Notes under the pieces: model-generated
What the model saw: only the letters and a program-made list of their open reading frames with translations
Databases searched by the model: none
Told to the model about the DNA's origin: nothing
Program-made: the position numbers and the translations under genes
In this document: piece after piece, positions 4,023 through 8,357 of the stretch
Position numbering within the stretch: the first letter of the stretch is position 1
Layout: each line of letters starts with the position of its first letter
Assembly (NCBI GenBank): GCA_036396915.1
Contig: DASWJX010000164.1
Coordinates: forward strand, 1 to 8,357
DNA: 8,357 bases
Direction: 5' to 3'
DNA from: BM509 sp036396915
GTDB taxonomy: Bacteria > Desulfobacterota > Desulfuromonadia > Desulfuromonadales > Geopsychrobacteraceae

Positions 4023-5948
4023 ATGGTATATACTCAGTCTCCTCTGGCTATCGGCCTGTTCATCTCTTTTGTCCTGTTCGTCCTCGGACTCTCCTTCTAC
4101 CTGGCGCGCCGCACCAGCTCCGCTGAAGGCTACTATGCTGCCGGCGGCAACATCCATTGGTTCACCAACGGCGTCGCCTTCGCCGGCGACTACCTGTCGG
4201 CGGCATCCTTTCTCGGCATCTGCGGCATGATCGCAACCGCGGGCTATGATGGCTGGATGTACTCCATCGGCTACCTGGCCGGCTGGGTCGTGGCCCTGTT
4301 CCTGGTCGCCGAACCGATGAAACGTCTCGGTAAATACACCTTTACCGACGCCCTCGATTCCAAATTCAACTCCAAGTCGATTCAGCTCACCGCCGCCATC
4401 TCGACCCTGCTGGTCTCGGTTTTCTATCTGATCCCGCAGATGGTCGGCGCCGGTGTTCTGGTGCAACCGCTGCTCGGCCTGCCCCACTGGGTCGGTGTCT
4501 GCATCGTCGGCATCGTGGTTACCATCATCGTCGCCACCGCCGGCATGGCCTCCACCACCTATGTGCAGTTCTTCAAGGGCGCGCTGCTGCTGATCATGTC
4601 GACCGTCGTGGTAATTTCGGTTCTGGTTCGCGGCCTGTCGACGGAGCCTGTCAATAACGGCGAATCCTACCATGAGTTCACGTCGCTGAGCGCGACGGCG
4701 GCCCTGGAAATCAGCGACCCCGACTACAGCGTGGTCGCCGGCCTCGATTCGACTTTCGGCCAGGCCGGTTTCGTCAAGCTGGCCAAGGACGGCAGCGAGT
4801 CGATCTGGCATCTCACCGAAACGGCTGACGGCTACCGGCTGGAAGAAACGCTCTACGTCACCGAGATGACGGACGGCACCAAACTGTTCAACGGCGCCGC
4901 CAAGGAAGACGGGGCCTTCTTCCCGGTCGGCCACATCAAGGAACTGCGCATCGATGGCCAGGAAGTGGCGGCGACCGGTGCCATCGGGCCGCTGGCCTAC
5001 CTGTCCGCCCTCAAGGATTCCACCATCGTCCTCTGGGGCAAGAAGTACATCCTCGACGGCGCCAACAAGCTGACCGTCTACTACCAGAAGCCGACCCCCG
5101 GCTCCCGTGTCCTGCGCCCCGGCCTGAAGTTCAAGGTCGACAACGCGACCGGAACCCAGACCTTCAACTTCATCTCGCTGATGCTGGCCCTGTTCTGCGG
5201 CACCGCGGCGCTGCCCCACATCCTGATCCGCTACTATACGGTCCCCAGTCAGGCGGCGGCTCGTAAATCGACCATTGTCGCCATCGCGGCCATCGGCTTC
5301 TTCTACATTCTGACCCTGTTCCTGGGGATGGGCGCGATGACCAACGGCGTCATCAATCTGACCGACAACAACATGTCGGCGCCGCTGCTGGCTCTGTCCT
5401 TCGGTGTCGTGCTGTTCGCGGTGATCTCGTCGCTGGCCTTCGCCACTGTTTTGGGGACGGTTTCGGGCCTGATCGTGGCGGCGTCGGGAGCGGTTGCCCA
5501 CGACCTCATGGACAACTTCCTGGGCATGAAGATGACCGATGCCGCAAAGGTCCGCGCCGGCAAGCTTGCCGCCGTCGTCGTCGGCTGTATCGCCATCTAC
5601 CTGGGGATCGTCTTTGAAGGGATGAATGTCTCGTTCCTGGTCGGCTGGGCCTTCGCGGTCGCGGCCTCGGCCAACCTGCCGGCCATCCTGATGCTGCTGT
5701 TCTGGAAAAAAACCACCGGCAGGGGGATCGCAGCCTCGATCGTGGTCGGCCTGGTCAGCTCCCTGGGCTTGATCCTGATCTCCCCGGACATGTGGGTGCG
5801 CTACGGCCTGCTGCCCCAGGATGCACCGATCAGCTTTAACAGCCCGGCACTGATCTCGATCCCGGCCTCCATCATCGCCCTGGTTGTCGTCTCCCTGATG
5901 ACCCAGAAAGACGTCGCCGTCACGGTCAGCGAAACGGCCGGCGCCTGA
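4023..5948 (+). CDS. actP: ActP-like sodium:acetate symporter (SSS family) with large periplasmic insertion
   Basis: A 641-residue sodium:solute symporter, probably importing acetate or a similar short carboxylate with Na+. Regions close to E. coli ActP include YYAAGGNI (37-44), GDYLSAASFLG (55-65), FYLIPQMVGAG (134-144), GTAALPHILIRYYTV (393-407) and SSLAFATVLG (469-478). About 13 hydrophobic helices can be placed. E. coli ActP has 549 residues; the difference is mainly an extra segment at about 204-380, between helix 6 (183-203) and helix 7 (381-400). It is hydrophilic and apparently beta-rich, and with an outside N-terminus it would face the periplasm. Larger symporters of this kind (the VC_2705-type subfamily) are known, so the enlargement is probably a subfamily trait. 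AAGGGAG (4007-4013) overlaps the upstream stop and is the ribosome site. Tandem stops TGA-TAA end the gene. The acetate assignment is by homology plus the DUF485 neighbour; other monocarboxylates are possible. Confidence 0.9.
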   Translation: MVYTQSPLAIGLFISFVLFVLGLSFYLARRTSSAEGYYAAGGNIHWFTNGVAFAGDYLSAASFLGICGMIATAGYDGWMYSIGYLAGWVVALFLVAEPMKRLGKYTFTDALDSKFNSKSIQLTAAISTLLVSVFYLIPQMVGAGVLVQPLLGLPHWVGVCIVGIVVTIIVATAGMASTTYVQFFKGALLLIMSTVVVISVLVRGLSTEPVNNGESYHEFTSLSATAALEISDPDYSVVAGLDSTFGQAGFVKLAKDGSESIWHLTETADGYRLEETLYVTEMTDGTKLFNGAAKEDGAFFPVGHIKELRIDGQEVAATGAIGPLAYLSALKDSTIVLWGKKYILDGANKLTVYYQKPTPGSRVLRPGLKFKVDNATGTQTFNFISLMLALFCGTAALPHILIRYYTVPSQAAARKSTIVAIAAIGFFYILTLFLGMGAMTNGVINLTDNNMSAPLLALSFGVVLFAVISSLAFATVLGTVSGLIVAASGAVAHDLMDNFLGMKMTDAAKVRAGKLAAVVVGCIAIYLGIVFEGMNVSFLVGWAFAVAASANLPAILMLLFWKKTTGRGIAASIVVGLVSSLGLILISPDMWVRYGLLPQDAPISFNSPALISIPASIIALVVVSLMTQKDVAVTVSETAGA

Positions 5949-5983
5949 TAACAGTTGTCTGCACGGCATGGTTCTGCAATACT

Positions 5984-6016
5984 TCGGGTCGCCCCCCTTG
6001 GGCGGCCCGATTTTTT
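5984..6016 (+). terminator. Intrinsic terminator of the DUF485-actP operon
   Basis: TCGGGTCGCCC at 5984-5994 pairs with GGGCGGCCCGA at 6000-6010 (11 pairs, one G-T wobble, 5-nt loop), followed at once by six T residues (6011-6016). It lies 36 bp after the actP stop. Confidence 0.93.
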
Positions 6017-6021
6017 ACCCC

Positions 6022-6050
6022 CTGACCGCCGGCAGCGCCCGCCGGATACT
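6022..6050 (+). promoter_or_regulatory. Weak candidate promoter for the 6091-6723 gene
   Basis: CTGACC at 6022-6027 and GATACT at 6045-6050 (four of six matches each) are 17 bp apart, just after the actP terminator. The gene needs its own promoter if that terminator is efficient. The match is modest and the spacer very GC-rich, so this is tentative. Confidence 0.28.
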
Positions 6051-6090
6051 GTCTGCCTGCTGCGCAGCCGGAGCACAAGGAACCGATATA

Positions 6091-6723
6091 ATGAAACGTT
6101 TTCGTGTCACACTGCTGGTCGTCTGCCTGTTGCTCGGCTGGCTGGGATTTAACGACCTGTCGCTTTACCTGCGCAACCGGACGCCGCAGGCCATCACGAT
6201 TGAAGAACTCGCCGAGCAGGGAGCTCCCCGTGAATGGCTGAGGGTCGACGGCGGCTATCAGGACCTGCAGCAAGCCATCAACATGAGCGGAACCATGGAA
6301 ATCGATTCCTTCCTGGTGCCCCTCAAGGCTTCGGCAGAGACCGACGAACTTCTGGTCTGGTTCGAAACCCGCGATCCGCACATTGTCAGTACACTGAAAA
6401 CCTACTACTTCAAAATAGACTCGGATCAAGCCCGGGCGGACTTTCTCGAAGAGAACCGCCGGATCTTTTTCGCTCAGCGCGACCTGACCGGCATGGCTGT
6501 CGGCAACCTGATTGCCGATTCGAACAAAAACAAACTGGAAAAACTTCTGACGGAAATGGGCATCCCGGTTTCGGAGCGGATCATCTTCATCAGCGAAGGG
6601 AAAGAGCCGACCATCGGCAGAGGCTTGTTCTTCCTGGCGATGGCTCTTCTGGGTCTGGGCCGGCTCCTGTTTACCCTGCTGAGCAAACCGGCCGCGGCGG
6701 CGCCGGGCAAAAGCGGGCAATAA
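6091..6723 (+). CDS. Conserved-looking hypothetical membrane protein, helix at each end
   Basis: A 210-residue protein I cannot assign to a family. Residues 5-20 form an N-terminal hydrophobic helix after a basic MKRFR start (signal anchor or uncleaved signal). Residues 21-173 are a soluble region, and residues 177-197 form a second hydrophobic helix followed by a short Ala/Pro/Lys tail. The likely topology puts both ends in the cytoplasm and about 150 residues outside. The soluble part has a LYLRNRTPQAITIEEL stretch (25-40) and WLRVDGGYQDLQQAIN (49-64), and ends in a section that reads like a modified alpha/beta unit (about 125-170). No catalytic motif or cysteine pair is obvious. The start at ATG 6091 has AAGGA at 6077-6081, 9 nt upstream; the in-frame ATG at 5968 would read through the actP terminator and is rejected. 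The gene converges with the aminotransferase gene. Confidence 0.82.
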   Translation: MKRFRVTLLVVCLLLGWLGFNDLSLYLRNRTPQAITIEELAEQGAPREWLRVDGGYQDLQQAINMSGTMEIDSFLVPLKASAETDELLVWFETRDPHIVSTLKTYYFKIDSDQARADFLEENRRIFFAQRDLTGMAVGNLIADSNKNKLEKLLTEMGIPVSERIIFISEGKEPTIGRGLFFLAMALLGLGRLLFTLLSKPAAAAPGKSGQ

Positions 6724-6737
6724 GGCTCCAGGGCACG

Positions 6738-6776
6738 ACCAAAAGTCCGGCCGGACCACCAAAAGTCCGGCCGGAC
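6738..6776. repeat. Duplicated 19-bp palindromic unit
   Basis: ACCAAAAGTCCGGCCGGAC occurs at 6738-6756 and again, identically, at 6758-6776, with one base between (20-bp period). Each copy contains the perfect 12-bp palindrome GTCCGGCCGGAC. Because the unit is itself palindromic, the two direct copies can also pair with each other. Confidence 0.9.
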
Positions 6777-6782
6777 TTTTTT
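6741..6782. terminator. Shared intrinsic terminator between convergent genes
   Basis: AAAAGTCCGGCCGGA at 6741-6755 is perfectly complementary to 6766-6780 (15-bp stem, 10-nt loop), ending in six T residues (6777-6782) on the plus strand. On the minus strand the same stem ends in a T4 run. It starts 17 bp after the stop at 6723 and lies 11 bp from the stop of the minus-strand aminotransferase, so it can serve both genes, more strongly the plus-strand one. Confidence 0.88.
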
Positions 6783-6793
6783 CGTTTTTCCGG

Positions 6794-8089
6794 TCAGCAC
6801 AGCTCCGCCGACCAGGCGGTCAGCAGCTCTACCGCCGTTAACACCTTGCCGCAATACTCGCGCAAAAACGTCTCATCTATCTCTTTATCCAGCGCCATCT
6901 GCTCTGCTGCCGCCAGTGCCCGCGCCCCGTCGAAGTCGACAAAGGCCATCCGTGCCGTCAGTTCCTGCTCCGGCCTGCCGAAGGCGGACCCCGGCAGCAG
7001 CGCCACACCGGTATCCTCCAGCAGCCGTCGGCACAGCTCCTCGCCCATGCTGATCCCCTTGCGGCTCAGCTGGTCCCGTAACGGATCGAAGTCCGGAAAC
7101 ATATAAAAGGCGCCGTCCGGCCTGGCGACCCTGACGCCGGCGGCGGTCAAGGTCGCCCAGATCCATTCGGCAAGCCCCTGCAGAATTCGCCGCGAATGCA
7201 CCAGATAACGCTCCAGTTCCACGCCGCCGCGAAAAGCCCGAACGGCCGCATACTGAATGGGGGCACTGGTGGCCGTGAAGGTTTCGCTGGCAACCGCGGC
7301 CATCGCATCATGCAGCCAGCTCAACGAAGCAGGAAACGCGAAGGTCCCGAGCCGCCACCCCCCGGCACCGGCCCATTTACTCAAGCCGCTGGCAATAATG
7401 GTCCCCTCGGGATAATAGCGGGCGATGGACTGATGCTGCCCCTGAAAATGCAACTCGCCGTAGATTTCGTCGGACAACAGAATGATTTTGTATTTGCGCG
7501 CTATTTCCGCCAGGGCCTGCAACTGCGTCGCGGAATAGGAGCAACCGGTCGGATTGTTCGGGTAATTCAGAATGACGATGCGCGGCCTGGTGGGGTCGAG
7601 CCGGCATAATTTGTCGAGCTCTTCAGGCATCAGCAGCCAGTTGTTCTGCGCGTCGGTCTGCAGCCAGCGGACATGCCGGCCGATGATGTGCGCCTGCGGA
7701 GCGTAGGAGACCCAGCTCGGGGTGGGAATGACCAGGTCGCCGTAATAGACCAGCTGCAGAAGAAACATCAGCTCCTTGGAGCCGGGGCCGATCAGCACAT
7801 CCGCTCCGGTAAAAGAGAGATTCTGCGTTCTGCGGTAATAATCCGCCACCGCCTCACAGAGCGCCGGCAGCCCCTTGACCGGCAGGTAATCCTTCTGATG
7901 GGCGTTGGCCTGCAGCTCCTTGACGATGGGCAGCGGGACCGGAAAGGGGGACTGCCCGAGGCCCAGCTTGTACACCTGCCGCCCCTGACTCAGCAGCAGA
8001 TTACTCTGCTCGTTGATTCCGAGAGTCGCCGATACCGGAACTCCCCTGACATTCAAATTAAGATGGACCTCGTGGCGGGCGCTGGCCAT
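6794..8089 (-). CDS. Fold-type I PLP-dependent aminotransferase (class I/II)
   Basis: A 431-residue cytoplasmic transaminase of the aspartate aminotransferase superfamily, transferring an amino group between an amino acid and a 2-oxo acid. Visible hallmarks: a substrate-site LGLGQSPFP (42-50), YLPVKGLPALCEAV (68-81), GPGSKELMF (101-109), NYPNNPTG with Asn179 (175-182), SDEIYGEL with Asp207 and Tyr210 (206-213), the PLP Schiff-base Lys238 in ASGLSKW (233-239), Arg246 in GWRLG, and Arg380 in ARMAF, which normally holds the substrate carboxylate. All key residues are present. It is slightly longer than a typical AspAT (about 400), with extra residues at the N-terminus and a C-terminal helix. The natural substrate cannot be read from sequence and the neighbours give no pathway hint. 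The start at 8089 is preceded on the minus strand by AAGGAG (8105-8100), 10 nt away. The leader, about 107 nt, carries a palindrome and a two-tier hairpin. Confidence 0.93.
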   Translation of the reverse strand: MASARHEVHLNLNVRGVPVSATLGINEQSNLLLSQGRQVYKLGLGQSPFPVPLPIVKELQANAHQKDYLPVKGLPALCEAVADYYRRTQNLSFTGADVLIGPGSKELMFLLQLVYYGDLVIPTPSWVSYAPQAHIIGRHVRWLQTDAQNNWLLMPEELDKLCRLDPTRPRIVILNYPNNPTGCSYSATQLQALAEIARKYKIILLSDEIYGELHFQGQHQSIARYYPEGTIIASGLSKWAGAGGWRLGTFAFPASLSWLHDAMAAVASETFTATSAPIQYAAVRAFRGGVELERYLVHSRRILQGLAEWIWATLTAAGVRVARPDGAFYMFPDFDPLRDQLSRKGISMGEELCRRLLEDTGVALLPGSAFGRPEQELTARMAFVDFDGARALAAAEQMALDKEIDETFLREYCGKVLTAVELLTAWSAELC

Positions 8090-8109
8090 TCTCTTCGGAC
8101 TCCTTGTGC

Positions 8110-8145
8110 ATGCGGGTGATGGAGCGGACCAGCTCCTGCCCGCAT
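8110..8145 (-). other. Two-tier hairpin in the aminotransferase leader, next to the ribosome site
   Basis: Outer stem: ATGCGGG (8110-8116) with CCCGCAT (8139-8145), 7 perfect pairs. Inner stem: GGAGC (8121-8125) with GCTCC (8132-8136), 5 perfect pairs, 6-nt loop. The two stems are separated by a small internal loop. On the minus strand the structure ends 4 nt before the AAGGAG ribosome site at 8105-8100, so it could affect translation initiation. No T-run follows it, so it is not a terminator. Confidence 0.6.
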
Positions 8146-8178
8146 CCGGACAATGCAGAGACAGACCCGCCAGGCAAA

Positions 8179-8193
8179 TGTCGACAATCGACA
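8179..8193. promoter_or_regulatory. Operator-like palindrome just downstream of the aminotransferase start site
   Basis: TGTCGA-CAA-TCGACA is a perfect inverted repeat with 6-bp arms and a 3-bp centre. Relative to the predicted minus-strand start near 8196 it covers about +3 to +17, a typical repressor position. It is in non-coding DNA. I recognise no specific regulator for it. Confidence 0.5.
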
Positions 8194-8202
8194 GAAAGGC
8201 AG

Positions 8203-8231
8203 ACTATAAACCTTCGCGGCCGGCCATGCAA
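8203..8231 (-). promoter_or_regulatory. Sigma-70 promoter of the aminotransferase gene
   Basis: On the minus strand, TTGCAT (8231-8226) and TATAGT (8208-8203) are separated by exactly 17 bp. The -10 box matches five of six bases; the -35 box matches three, including TTG. An A-tract upstream of the -35 box (minus-strand A7 at 8239-8233) resembles an UP element. The predicted start is near 8196. Confidence 0.62.
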
Positions 8232-8269
8232 ATTTTTTTCAGCTGTCCGATCGTAAAAAATGCCCTGCG

Positions 8270-8301
8270 AAAAAAAGAAAAAGGCCGGGAATCCCGGCCT
8301 T
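8270..8301 (-). terminator. Intrinsic terminator of a minus-strand gene beyond the right edge
   Basis: AAGGCCGGG at 8281-8289 pairs perfectly with CCCGGCCTT at 8293-8301 (9 bp, 3-nt loop). Read on the minus strand, the stem is followed by a T-rich tract (8282-8270, interrupted once by C). Read on the plus strand there is no T-run, so the direction is clear. It separates the aminotransferase promoter from whatever gene lies upstream of it on the minus strand. Confidence 0.88.
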
Positions 8302-8334
8302 CTAGAATTGGCTATCGCATGCAGTCTTGATGAA

Positions 8335-8357
8335 TCAACCGATCAGTCCGCCATGGT
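8335..8357 (-). CDS. Possible C-terminal end of a minus-strand gene cut by the window edge
   Basis: The minus-strand terminator at 8270-8301 implies a gene just upstream. One minus-strand frame reads HGGLIG and then stops with TGA at 8337-8335, 34 bp before the terminator stem, a normal distance. The other two frames also end nearby (TGA at 8345-8343 after TMAD; TAG at 8314-8312), so the frame is a guess and no product can be named from seven codons. Confidence 0.25.

Noticed and set aside
4005..5969. A 654-codon open frame on the minus strand, antisense to the whole symporter gene
   Set aside because: Its translation is dominated by Asp, Gly, Gln, Arg and His with no domain or hydrophobic pattern, as expected for the mirror of a GC-rich membrane-protein gene. 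The plus strand gives a clear SSS symporter.
5968..6090. Upstream ATG extending the 6091 gene by 41 residues
   Set aside because: The extension would run through the actP terminator and encodes no sensible signal sequence; ATG 6091 has a good ribosome site and begins a typical membrane anchor.

Overview
The window looks like GC-rich chromosomal DNA from an acetate-using Desulfuromonadota-type bacterium (Geobacter/Desulfuromonas/Pelobacter relatives). This is inferred from three things: an EF-P of the E. coli lysine type next to its EpmA modifier, a DUF485 plus ActP-like acetate symporter pair, and a high-GC gene style. No rRNA, tRNA, CRISPR array, IS element or phage gene is visible, so the window reads as core-genome DNA.

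Layout, left to right. (1) 36-239: a cysteine-rich small protein of unknown role, followed by a 195-bp gap with two terminator-like hairpins and three tandem 10-bp repeats. (2) 435-1699: a ZIP-family metal transporter and, 14 bp later, the ribosome-rescue hydrolase ArfB, apparently co-transcribed. (3) 1860-3330: efp and epmA, separated by one base; EpmA is expected to lysylate EF-P at Lys32. A textbook intrinsic terminator lies inside the first codons of epmA, 45 bp after the efp stop. (4) 3331-3741: an AT-rich non-coding region with a near-perfect sigma-70 promoter, an operator-like palindrome upstream of it and a leader of about 180 nt. (5) 3742-5948: a DUF485 protein and an enlarged ActP-like sodium/acetate symporter, closed by a strong terminator. 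(6) 6091-6723: an unrecognised protein with a membrane segment at each end. (7) 6794-8089, minus strand: a fold-type I PLP aminotransferase converging on the previous gene, with a terminator built from a duplicated palindrome between them. Its leader carries a candidate promoter, an operator-like palindrome and a two-tier hairpin. (8) 8270-8357: a minus-strand terminator for a gene that lies mostly beyond the right edge.

Translation quality is a shared theme of arfB (rescue of stalled ribosomes) and efp/epmA (relief of polyproline stalling). The acetate pair is a separate, individually promoted transport unit. I found no convincing new multi-gene system. The most interesting signals are the terminator embedded in epmA, the large extra domain in the symporter, and the inverted repeats beside the acetate and aminotransferase promoters.
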